A stretch of DNA of 64,000 nucleotides from Thermococcus eurythermalis (GTDB lineage Archaea > Methanobacteriota_B > Thermococci > Thermococcales > Thermococcaceae), in NCBI RefSeq assembly GCF_000769655.1, contig NZ_CP008887.1, positions 1,736,001-1,800,000 on the forward strand, written 5' to 3'. The position numbers were made by a program, and so were the translations under genes. The notes below the pieces were generated by a model. The model was not told where the DNA came from and did not search any database. It saw only the letters and a list, made by a program, of their open reading frames with translations. Within the stretch, counting starts at the first letter, position 1, and the number at the start of each line of letters is the position of its first letter. Positions 49,928-57,094 of this stretch are shown here, one piece after another.

Positions 49928-50409
49928 GGTTCCTGCCGGTGACCCTGCTCGCGTTCATACTGTACATCATAATAACCGGCTCGGCCACTCCGTACGACAT
50001 CGCAACGGGGGCAGTAACAGCGGTCATTGCGGGCCTGCTCTTCGGCAGGTATCTGGTGAAGAACCCCAAGAAGGCCCTCAACCCTGCAAGATGGGTTGCC
50101 ATGGTGGCCTACTTCATCAAGTACATCACGGTAATCGAGCTCAAGGCCCACCTGGACGTCATAAAGCGCATAATCTCCGGCGAGACGAACCCGGGCATCA
50201 TTAAGGTCCCCATCACCGTGAAGGACGAGTACGCCCGGTTCCTGGTCGCGAACTCGATAACGAACACCCCGGGCACCGTAACGGTGTACATGGACGAGGA
50301 ATACGCCTACGTCAACTGGATAGACGTGAAGACGAGAGACCCTGACGAGGCCAGGAAGGAGATCCTTGAGGAGTTCGAAAAACACGCGAAGAGGATTTTT
50401 GAGGGGTGA
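49924..50409 (+). CDS. mrpE: Mrp-type antiporter subunit MrpE
   Basis: A 161-residue MnhE/PhaE-family subunit with two N-terminal helices (VTLLAFILYIIITG and ATGAVTAVIAGLLFGRYLV), a third hydrophobic segment VAMVAYFIKYITVIEL, and a soluble C-terminal domain (LVANSITNTPGTVTVYMDEEYAYVNWIDV) typical of the family. ATG 49924 follows GTGGGAGGA; the ATGA overlaps mrpC. In Mrp and Mbh operons MrpE is usually first or between D and F; here it is between C and D. Confidence 0.92.
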   Translation: MRFLPVTLLAFILYIIITGSATPYDIATGAVTAVIAGLLFGRYLVKNPKKALNPARWVAMVAYFIKYITVIELKAHLDVIKRIISGETNPGIIKVPITVKDEYARFLVANSITNTPGTVTVYMDEEYAYVNWIDVKTRDPDEARKEILEEFEKHAKRIFEG

Positions 50410-50414
50410 TACAG

Positions 50415-51956
50415 ATGAACGCACTGATACTCCCCACGATTCCAATGGCGTTTGCGTTCGCGCTCCCCGTCTTATCCCAGATACTTAAGGGCAACAGGAA
50501 GTTCGTCAACGCCTACGCCATGGTAGTCACGGGCCTGACGTTCGTGCTGAGCCTTGACGTCTTCAGGGCGGCGTACTCCTCAGAAAAGCCGCTGATTTAC
50601 ACCTTCGGCGGGTGGAAGGCCCCGATAGGCATAATATACGAGGTGGACAGGTTCGGGGCGCTGCTCGCTCTCACGACGTCGTTCCTCATGTTCATAATAA
50701 CGTTCTACTCGGTCAGGTACCTTGAGCGCGAGACCGGCGTCGAGTGGTACTACACACTCTACCTCGGGCTTGAGGCCGGACTCCTGGGGATATTCCTCAC
50801 CGGAGACGCGTTCAACCTCTTCGTAATGCTCGAGGTCACGGCAGCCGCCGCCTACGGGCTTGTGATGTTCTACACCGAGGAAGGCTATCCAGCCTACTCC
50901 GGTGTCAGGTACGCCATCATAAGCTCCATTGGAACGACCTTCTACTTCCTGGCGCTCGGCGTGCTCTACTACGGCTTCGACACTGTGAACTTCGCAGACC
51001 TCGCGGCGAAAGCCAGAGGCTACCCGTTCCCGGTGTCAGAAGCTTCCGGCAACCTCCTGATGGCATTCGCCCTCGCGATGGCACTCATAACGTGGGCGTT
51101 CACCATAAAGTCTGCAATCATGCCAAACCACTTCTGGCTTCCGGGGGCACACTCCTCAGCGCCGTCCCCGATATCGGCAGTCCTGAGTGGCCTTGTGGTC
51201 AACGCGGGCATTTACGGTCTGGCAAGGTTCATCTGGCTGTTCACAGGGGTTCCAGAGTTTGAAAACGCTGTGAGGGCAGTCTCAACGGTGCTGATAGGGC
51301 TTGGTGCGGTATCGGCACTGCTGGCATCTCTGGCAATGACCGCACACGACGACGTCAAGAGGATTGTCGCCTACTCAACGATCCTCCACATGGGATACCT
51401 CGCAATGGCGGTAGGTCTGCGGACTGAACTCGGAACCAAGGCAATGGTCTTCCACATGCTCAACCACTCACTGGGTAAGGCGCTCCTCTTCCTTGCGGTC
51501 GGTGTCTTTATCCACGAGGCCGGAAGCAGAAAACTCCAGGACCTCGCTGGACTCGGCAAGAAGATGCCCCTCACAACGGTAAGCCTCGCCATAGCGACGA
51601 TATCCCTCGTCGGCCTTCCGCCGACCAACGTGTTCTTCAGCAAGCTCGTGCTCTACTACGCCTACATGGAGAAGAGCGTGGCCCTTGTAGTCGTCCTCGT
51701 GCTCTCAAGCGTCTTTGCACTGGTAAGCTACATGAAGATGCTCTACTGGCTCTGGATTAAGAAGGCCGAGAACAGCACCGATGCGAAAGAGCCCAAGAGC
51801 ATGGTTGCGGTGCTGCTGTTGCTGGCCGTGCTGTGCCTTGCGATTGGAATCCTCTCGCCACTGATACTCGAAGACGTGATTGACCCCACCGCAGTGCAGG
51901 CCCTCGACGTCGAGGGATACATACAGGCGGCCATAAACGTCCTTGGAGGGAAGTGA
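50415..51956 (+). CDS. mrpD: Mrp-type antiporter subunit MrpD (MbhH-like)
   Basis: A 513-residue antiporter subunit of the MrpD/NuoN family. Signatures are FNLFVMLEVTAAAAYGLVMFY, KSAIMPNHFWLPGAHSSAPSPISAVLSGLVVNAGIYGL and KRIVAYSTILHMGYLAM, containing the Glu of the helix-5 site, the Lys and the His lining the channel. ATG 50415 follows GGGGTGATACAG. About fourteen helices. It is the largest subunit of the antiporter module. Confidence 0.94.
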   Translation: MNALILPTIPMAFAFALPVLSQILKGNRKFVNAYAMVVTGLTFVLSLDVFRAAYSSEKPLIYTFGGWKAPIGIIYEVDRFGALLALTTSFLMFIITFYSVRYLERETGVEWYYTLYLGLEAGLLGIFLTGDAFNLFVMLEVTAAAAYGLVMFYTEEGYPAYSGVRYAIISSIGTTFYFLALGVLYYGFDTVNFADLAAKARGYPFPVSEASGNLLMAFALAMALITWAFTIKSAIMPNHFWLPGAHSSAPSPISAVLSGLVVNAGIYGLARFIWLFTGVPEFENAVRAVSTVLIGLGAVSALLASLAMTAHDDVKRIVAYSTILHMGYLAMAVGLRTELGTKAMVFHMLNHSLGKALLFLAVGVFIHEAGSRKLQDLAGLGKKMPLTTVSLAIATISLVGLPPTNVFFSKLVLYYAYMEKSVALVVVLVLSSVFALVSYMKMLYWLWIKKAENSTDAKEPKSMVAVLLLLAVLCLAIGILSPLILEDVIDPTAVQALDVEGYIQAAINVLGGK

Positions 51957-51957
51957 A

Positions 51958-52311
51958 ATGCCCCTTGAACTCCTGAAAAGGCACTACTGCGACAACCTGC
52001 TTGCAGTTGCGCAGGTGAGGGACACCCTGCTGGTAATACTAAGGGAGGGGGACAAGGTCGAACTGCTGGCCGATGCGGCTGAAAACGTCTTCGAACCCCT
52101 CGCCGAGAAGGGCTACGACGTAATGCTGTGGCTCTCGGACTCAATTGACACGCTCCACCCCGAAGTGTTCGGTGGTATGGACGACTTTCGTATTTTGTAC
52201 GACCCAGAGGACTTCCTCTCACGCCATCTTCCGAAGTTGTTGGAGATGAAAGGAGCCCTTCCAACCGTCAAAAACCTTGACAAGATGCTGGTTAAGGAGG
52301 TGGTAAGATGA
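51958..52311 (+). CDS. 117-residue unknown protein in the formate hydrogenlyase operon
   Basis: A soluble protein I do not recognise; starts MPLELLKRHYCDNLLAVAQV, contains EGYDVMLWLSDSI-like sequence (here KGYDVMLWLSDSIDTLHPE) and ends with a basic LVKEVVR. It has a single Cys11 and is predicted to be alpha/beta. ATG 51958 follows GGAGGGAAG, 1 nt after the mrpD stop; its end overlaps the GltD-like gene (ATGA). The position between the antiporter and the flavoprotein suggests an accessory or regulatory subunit. Confidence 0.68.
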   Translation: MPLELLKRHYCDNLLAVAQVRDTLLVILREGDKVELLADAAENVFEPLAEKGYDVMLWLSDSIDTLHPEVFGGMDDFRILYDPEDFLSRHLPKLLEMKGALPTVKNLDKMLVKEVVR

Positions 52312-53363
52312 ACGGAATGAGGTTTGCATTCCTGTGTAGAGAAAAGCCCAGCCCCACCGGGAAGAAGGTCGCCATCATAGGTGCGGGGCCTGCTGGCCTC
52401 AGCGCCGCGGGCTATCTCGTCTGCCACGGCCACGATGTCCACGTTTACGACAAGCTCCCAGAGCCTGGAGGACTGATGCTCTTCGGAATCCCCGAGTTCA
52501 GAATCCCCATCTACCGCGTCAGAGAGGGATACAAGGAGCTCGAAAACGTCTTTGAAGTCAAGTTTTACCCGAACACCAAAGTAAGCTTTGGGGACGAGGA
52601 AGAAGAGGGAGACGACTTCGTCAAGAACGTCGTGGACTTCAACGAGCTCGTCCAGAACTACGACGCCGTCCTAATCGCCACGGGGACGTGGAAGTCCTTT
52701 ATCCCGGACATAGAAGGCGTCGAGCTTGAGGGCGTCTACCCGGCGCTGGGCTACCTGTTCAGGATAAAGAGCGCCAAACTCGGCCACCTGGACTGGAGCG
52801 AGGTCGTTCCCATCGAAGGAAAGAGGGTTATGGTGATTGGAGCCGGCCACACTGCAGTTGATGCCGCAATGGAGAGCCTGCTCCTCGGCGCTGAAAAGGT
52901 CTACATGAGCTACAGGAGGACAATAAGGGAGGCCCCTGCCGGAGCATACGAGATTAACCTCCTCCAGAAGAGGGGCGTCAAGTGGCTTGAGCTGACAGTC
53001 CCTGTCCGCATAATCGGTGAGAACGGCAAGGTGAAGGCCATTGAGCTCCAGAAGTGCAAACTGAGCGAACCCGACGAGACCGGCAGGAAGAGGCCCATAC
53101 CCATAGAGGGCTCGAACTTCCAGATAGACGTTGACTACGTAATCTTCGCCGTGGGCCAGAGGCCGACCCCACCTAAGGGGGCTGAAATTGCCGTTGACAA
53201 GAAGGGCAGGATAATAGTGGACTCAAGGCACATGACGAGCATAGAGGGAGTTTTTGCCGCCGGCGACGTTGCCACCGGCCCCTCGAAGGTTGGAAGGGCC
53301 GTTTTGGACGGCCTTTTGGCGGCTGAAAGCATGCACCACTGGCTTATGGAGGTGAGAAAATGA
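52308..53363 (+). CDS. GltD-like FAD/NAD(P)H oxidoreductase subunit
   Basis: A 351-residue flavoprotein of the glutamate-synthase small-subunit family. The FAD motif is VAIIGAGPAGLSAAGYLVCHGHDVHVYDKLPEPGGLM in the first 60 residues (GxGxxG then E/D), and the NAD(P) motif is MVIGAGHTAVDAAMESL at about 180. A C-terminal FAD block ends GVFAAGDVATGPSKVGRAVLDGLLAAESM. It lacks the usual N-terminal [4Fe-4S] domain, and the next gene supplies a separate four-cluster ferredoxin. In FHL operons of Thermococcus this pair could connect NAD(P)H to the formate/hydrogen system (inference). Confidence 0.9.
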   Translation: MNGMRFAFLCREKPSPTGKKVAIIGAGPAGLSAAGYLVCHGHDVHVYDKLPEPGGLMLFGIPEFRIPIYRVREGYKELENVFEVKFYPNTKVSFGDEEEEGDDFVKNVVDFNELVQNYDAVLIATGTWKSFIPDIEGVELEGVYPALGYLFRIKSAKLGHLDWSEVVPIEGKRVMVIGAGHTAVDAAMESLLLGAEKVYMSYRRTIREAPAGAYEINLLQKRGVKWLELTVPVRIIGENGKVKAIELQKCKLSEPDETGRKRPIPIEGSNFQIDVDYVIFAVGQRPTPPKGAEIAVDKKGRIIVDSRHMTSIEGVFAAGDVATGPSKVGRAVLDGLLAAESMHHWLMEVRK

Positions 53364-53863
53364 GGAGGATACTCCACGTTGACTACAGCCTCTGTATAGG
53401 GTGTGAGACCTGCCAGGGGGTCTGTGAGTTCCTCCACCACGGAAAGCCAAACATAAGGATATACTACACAATGAGCGGTCTCCCAATCCCGATAAACTGC
53501 CGCCACTGTGAAAAGGCCCCGTGTATGGAGATATGCCCCGTCGGCGCCATTTCAAGGGACCACGACGGCGCTGTTATCGTGGACCCCCAGAGGTGCATTG
53601 GGTGTTTCATGTGCCTTGCAGTGTGCCCGTTTGGCGTCCCGAGCTTCAACGTGGAAGTGAGGGCAATCACAAAGTGCGACATGTGTGCAGACAGGCGCGA
53701 GCTTGGAATGGAGCCGGCGTGCAAGGAGATGTGCCCGGCTGAGGCAATATTCTTCGGAAAGCCGGAGGAAGTAGAGGACAGGGTCAGGAGGAGGACCGCG
53801 GAGAAGATAGCGAGGGAGAGGATTTCGTCGGAGTCCTTCGAGAGCTTTGGTCAGATGCTATGA
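53360..53863 (+). CDS. second four-cluster [4Fe-4S] ferredoxin subunit
   Basis: A 167-residue ferredoxin paralogous to the one at 40293-40790: CIGCETCQGVCEFLHHGK, CRHCEKAPCMEICP, CIGCFMCLAVCPFG and CDMCADRRELGMEPACKEMCP would hold four clusters. It overlaps the GltD-like gene by 4 nt and ends the operon, with a T-rich terminator just after its stop. It likely passes electrons between the flavoprotein and the hydrogenase/dehydrogenase core. Confidence 0.93.
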   Translation: MRRILHVDYSLCIGCETCQGVCEFLHHGKPNIRIYYTMSGLPIPINCRHCEKAPCMEICPVGAISRDHDGAVIVDPQRCIGCFMCLAVCPFGVPSFNVEVRAITKCDMCADRRELGMEPACKEMCPAEAIFFGKPEEVEDRVRRRTAEKIARERISSESFESFGQML

Positions 53864-53865
53864 CC

Positions 53866-53877
53866 TTCTTTTTTTTC
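53866..53877 (+). terminator. T-rich terminator after the formate hydrogenlyase operon
   Basis: TTCTTTTTTTTC starts 3 nt after the last gene's stop codon. It is the strongest oligo-T run near the operon end. Confidence 0.55.
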
Positions 53878-53939
53878 AGTTTCTGTTCATAAGTTCGCCG
53901 TATGCCGGCGGGAAAACCGCTCGTGTTCTAAGGGCGCCC

Positions 53940-54106
53940 CTTGGCGTCTTGTCCAGCTACAAGTAGATGAACAGGGCTATCATGAAGAGGGTAGCTCCAC
54001 TGAAAAGGCACAGCGCCGATTATCTTTAGTGTATAACTAGTGTATAACCAACCGCCAGAACGAGCACAACTGGCAGCAGAACCCTGTAGAGTGTCTTCCA
54101 TTCCAT
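53940..54106 (-). pseudogene. decayed copy of the small two-helix membrane protein
   Basis: This lies in the 311-bp gap between the FHL operon and the next gene. The minus-strand ORF starts MEWKTLYRVLLPVVLVLAV (ATG 54106), matching MERKTLYRIMLVVVIVLAI of the intact gene at 56868-57056. It stops after 26 codons. An 11-bp tandem duplication (AGTGTATAACT, 54028-54038, then AGTGTATAACC, 54039-54049) causes the break; deleting one copy restores YTLKIIGAVPFQWS, which aligns with FTLGVAGIVPFVWS. A second frameshift and a stop then follow in the region homologous to FMVILFFVLRL (here FMIALFIYL). Two or three lesions show that it is non-functional. The remaining gap holds no other recognised feature. 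Confidence 0.75.
54028..54049. repeat. 11-bp tandem duplication within the pseudogene
   Basis: Two head-to-tail copies of AGTGTATAAC(T/C), 54028-54038 and 54039-54049, differ at the last base only. It adds 11 nt (not a multiple of three), which shifts the frame of the small membrane-protein pseudogene. Confidence 0.8.
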
Positions 54107-54174
54107 ACGACCAAGGATAAAAAGAACGTCCAGAAAGTTTTTATTAGGCGAACCAAACTCCAATGGGGTGTAAG

Positions 54175-55299
54175 ATGAAAAGACTGCTAATGCTCATGCT
54201 CCTAATTCTTGCAATCCCAGTGAGTGCCTCACCCGTCAAGCTCTGGAGTTATTCCGACACCTGCGCAGTGTTCTCGCTCTCGATGAACTCTAACGGCTCC
54301 ATCGGTCTGGCGTTTGGTTACTACGCTGAGCTTTTGGGCCCCGATGGAAAACTCCTCTGGAAGGGCCCTACGAGGGGAATAGCCTATTCCTCTGCCCTTT
54401 CTGAGAACAATATCCTCCTGATAGGAACGGAGGGCAGATGGATTCAGGCCTTTGAAAATGGCAAAATAATATGGGAAAAAGAGCTCAATAACGCCGTTGT
54501 TAGCGTCTCAATAAGTCCCAACGGAGATTTTGCCGTCGCCGGCGACGCATCGGGCTGGGTCTACTTCTTTAAAGATGGAAACCTTGTGTGGGAGAAAAAG
54601 ATCAGCGACTATGTCTGGGCCGTTGTGTTCCAGGACGGAAAAGTCTTTGTTGGTTCAAACAATGGCCTTTCAGTCTTCTCAACAGAAGGGGAGCTAATCT
54701 GGGACACCAATCCCGGGCCCGTGAGAAAGACTTCGATAGCCGACGATGTGGTGGTAGCCCTCGTTGTCCCCAGATCCGAGTCTTGGAGCGAGCTGGTTGC
54801 CTTTGATCTAAACGGGAAAATCCTCTGGCGGTACAGATTTCCTGGATACGCAAGGGCCGTCGACACTGATGGGGAAAACATCGCAGTCGCCGGAAACTTT
54901 GGGAACGTCACCCTCTTCAGTATTGATGGAAAACTCCTCTACTCGAAACCACTGATCGGCTACGCCTACGATGTCGCAACGATGAAAAAATATACAGTGG
55001 TGGGCTATGGAAAGACGGTGGAGCTAATAGCCCCCAACGGAACCGTCGTCTGGTTCGAGCGCTTCAACGGAACGGTTTATCACGTCGCGTTCTCTCCAAA
55101 GGGTTACTTTCTCACGGAACACGGCTCCCATGACGTCCAGAACTGTTACGGCACCATCGACGCATGGGCCCTCACCGGAACCCCCACAGTTACGGCGCAA
55201 GAATCTAATAGAAAGACCGGCGTTAACCCGTGCATCACAGGGGGTCTTATCGCCCTCGTGGTTCTTATGGGGGTACTGTTATGGCGGAAGCGGTCGTAG
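54175..55299 (+). CDS. secreted PQQ/WD40-like beta-propeller protein with C-terminal anchor
   Basis: A 374-residue protein with a signal peptide (MKRLLMLMLLILAIPVSA) and a body of about seven repeats in the PQQ-enzyme/WD40 style, each with a G-x-x-W or hydrophobic-Gly pattern: GPDGKLLWKGPTRGIAYS, NGKIIWEKELNNAVVSVSIS, DGNLVWEKKISDYVWAVVF, EGELIWDTNPGPV, DLNGKILWRYRFPGYARAV, DGKLLYSKPLIGYAYDV, NGTVVWFERFNGTVYHV. A C-terminal hydrophobic helix (LIALVVLMGVLLW then RKRS) anchors it. ATG 54175 follows GGGGTG. Its last 19 nt overlap the ABC ATPase gene, so the two are coupled. Likely an envelope lectin-like or sensor partner of the adjacent exporter. Confidence 0.78.
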   Translation: MKRLLMLMLLILAIPVSASPVKLWSYSDTCAVFSLSMNSNGSIGLAFGYYAELLGPDGKLLWKGPTRGIAYSSALSENNILLIGTEGRWIQAFENGKIIWEKELNNAVVSVSISPNGDFAVAGDASGWVYFFKDGNLVWEKKISDYVWAVVFQDGKVFVGSNNGLSVFSTEGELIWDTNPGPVRKTSIADDVVVALVVPRSESWSELVAFDLNGKILWRYRFPGYARAVDTDGENIAVAGNFGNVTLFSIDGKLLYSKPLIGYAYDVATMKKYTVVGYGKTVELIAPNGTVVWFERFNGTVYHVAFSPKGYFLTEHGSHDVQNCYGTIDAWALTGTPTVTAQESNRKTGVNPCITGGLIALVVLMGVLLWRKRS

Positions 55300-56201
55300 C
55301 GAAGAACCTCGTCAAGCGCTACGGCGACTTCGAGGCCGTGAAGGGGATAAGCTTTACGGTCAAAAAAGGGGAAGCCTTTGCCCTCCTCGGCCCGAACGGG
55401 GCTGGGAAGACAACCACTGTAAAGATGCTGACGACACTGACTTCAATTACCTCCGGCGAGGCATACGTGAACGGCTTCGATGTCAAAAGGGAGAAGCTCG
55501 CGGTGAGGCGCTCGATAGGTCTTGTCCCCGACGTCTCCAACCTCTACGACGAGCTGACGGTCCGAGAGAACCTGCTCTTCATGGCCAAGCTCTACGATGC
55601 CCCACCAAGCAGAGTGGACGAGCTGATAAAGGAGTTCGAGCTCCCAGCCGACAGGAAGTTCGGCAGGCTGAGCACGGGCTTCAAGCGAAGGGCCACGATC
55701 GCAGCTGCCCTCGTCCACGAGCCGGAGGTGCTGTTCCTCGACGAGCCCACCAACGGGCTCGATGTCCACTCCGCCAAGGCCGTCAGAGCCCTGATACGCT
55801 ACCTCAATAAGAAGGGCATGACAGTTTTCATAACAACCCACAACATGGTTGAAGCCGAGACAATACCCCAGAGAATAGCGATAATGAGGGACGGCCGGAT
55901 AGTTGCCGAGGGAAAGAGGAACGAACTGGCGAAGCTGGTTGGGAAGAAAAAGATTGTTAAACTCTCGGTTGAGCCCCTGACGTCGTCCCTTTTGAGGGCC
56001 CTTGAGCGTTACAACCCCTCCTTTGAAGAGGAGGGACTCGTTTTTGAGGTAGATGATGTTGATGCCTTCCTCGATGAGTTATACTCTCTCAAAACTGAGC
56101 TCGGTTTCAGAATTGAGGGGCTGTGCACCGAGATTCCCGGCATTGAAGAGGTCTTCGTCGAGCTGACAAAGGGCTGTTCCTGCGGGGGGTGCCCGCTTTG
56201 A
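55281..56201 (+). CDS. ABC transporter ATP-binding protein with cysteine-rich tail
   Basis: A 306-residue ABC-2/DrrA-type ATPase. Walker A is GPNGAGKTT (about residues 38-46), Q-loop region LVPDVSNLYDELTVREN, signature LSTGFKRRATIAAAL, Walker B VLFLDEPTNGLD, and switch His in FITTHNMVEAET; the C-terminal domain (about 215-306) is the DrrA-type regulatory part. The last residues are CSCGGCPL, three Cys within six positions, which is unusual for this family and may bind metal. ATG 55281 follows GGGGGTACTGTT. Operon with the permease and the beta-propeller protein. Confidence 0.92.
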   Translation: MAEAVVAKNLVKRYGDFEAVKGISFTVKKGEAFALLGPNGAGKTTTVKMLTTLTSITSGEAYVNGFDVKREKLAVRRSIGLVPDVSNLYDELTVRENLLFMAKLYDAPPSRVDELIKEFELPADRKFGRLSTGFKRRATIAAALVHEPEVLFLDEPTNGLDVHSAKAVRALIRYLNKKGMTVFITTHNMVEAETIPQRIAIMRDGRIVAEGKRNELAKLVGKKKIVKLSVEPLTSSLLRALERYNPSFEEEGLVFEVDDVDAFLDELYSLKTELGFRIEGLCTEIPGIEEVFVELTKGCSCGGCPL

Positions 56202-56908
56202 AGGTTCTGGCGATAGCCGAGAAGGAGCTCAAAGAATACGTCCTTAAGCCGGGTTCAATAAGCTGGGGAGTGATATTTCCGCTCGTATTTACCCTCGCCT
56301 TCGCGGTGCGCTTTGGGGACGTTGACCACCTGGCACCGGGTCTGCTCACGATTTCGGTTCTCTTCGGGACGACATCTTTCGTGTCCTCCTCCGTAGTCTT
56401 CGAGAGACGGCTTAGGACGTTTGAAAGGCTCCTCGTCGCGCCCGTTAGCTACCTGGAGATTACCCTTGCCAAAGTTTTGGTTGCATCGGCCTTTGGAATC
56501 TTTGTGGGCCTCGTCAGCCTTACCTTTCTCCACTTTTTCATGGTCTATCCAATCTGGAACATTCCGCTGTTAGTGTTGTTTCTGACAATTTCAGCGGTTG
56601 TATTCTCTGCCTTTGGCCTCTACGTCTCCCTCGTGCCCGAGAACCCGATAAACGCAATGACGTGGCTCAACCTCATAAGACTGCCGATGATGTTCACGAG
56701 CGGGGCGATAGTGTCCCTCCTGCTCTTCCCGAGGTGGTTCATTGCGGTCGGCCTGCTCACGCCGATGACCTACGCGGTTGAAGGTGTCCGCTTCGCGATG
56801 CTCCACTACTACGACGTCGTCAATCCAGTGTACTCTTTCCTCGTCCTGCTCCTGCTGGCCATGGTCTTCATTTACCTGTCAACCTCCAGGCTCGAAGGCC
56901 TTTATTGA
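56198..56908 (+). CDS. ABC-2 type permease
   Basis: A 236-residue membrane permease of the ABC-2/DrrB/NodJ type with six hydrophobic segments, including SWGVIFPLVFTLAFAV, TISVLFGTTSFVSSSVVF, LLVLFLTISAVVFSAFG and the typical GLLTPMTYAVEGVRFAML before the last helix. A TTG start at 56198 is preferred (6 nt after GGGGGGTG, overlapping the ATPase stop as TTTGA); GTG 56189 is an in-frame alternative. Its 3' end overlaps the convergent small membrane-protein gene by 41 bp. Substrate unknown. Confidence 0.87.
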   Translation: MKVLAIAEKELKEYVLKPGSISWGVIFPLVFTLAFAVRFGDVDHLAPGLLTISVLFGTTSFVSSSVVFERRLRTFERLLVAPVSYLEITLAKVLVASAFGIFVGLVSLTFLHFFMVYPIWNIPLLVLFLTISAVVFSAFGLYVSLVPENPINAMTWLNLIRLPMMFTSGAIVSLLLFPRWFIAVGLLTPMTYAVEGVRFAMLHYYDVVNPVYSFLVLLLLAMVFIYLSTSRLEGLY

Positions 56909-57056
56909 GACGAAGGACGAAGAACAGGATTACCATGAAGACCGTTATGTACTCGCTCCAGACAAAGGGAACTATTCCAGCAACTCCGAGCGTGAAGATT
57001 ATAGCGAGCACAATAACAACCACAAGCATAATCCTGTAGAGCGTCTTCCGTTCCAT
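56868..57056 (-). CDS. small two-helix membrane protein, intact paralogue of the 54.1 kb pseudogene
   Basis: A 62-residue protein with two hydrophobic helices (LVVVIVLAIIFTLGVAGIVPF and YITVFMVILFFVLRL) and a basic C-terminus (NKGLRAWRLTGK). GGTGGTTGC precedes ATG 57056, and a TATA-like TTTTTAAGCCC is about 30 nt upstream. The existence of a decayed relative at 54106 supports its being a true gene. It overlaps the 3' end of the ABC-2 permease by 41 bp on the opposite strand, an antisense arrangement. Unknown function. Confidence 0.6.
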   Translation of the reverse strand: MERKTLYRIMLVVVIVLAIIFTLGVAGIVPFVWSEYITVFMVILFFVLRLNKGLRAWRLTGK

Positions 57057-57094
57057 GCAACCACCGGAAAAGAAAAAGGAGAAGGGCTTAAAAA

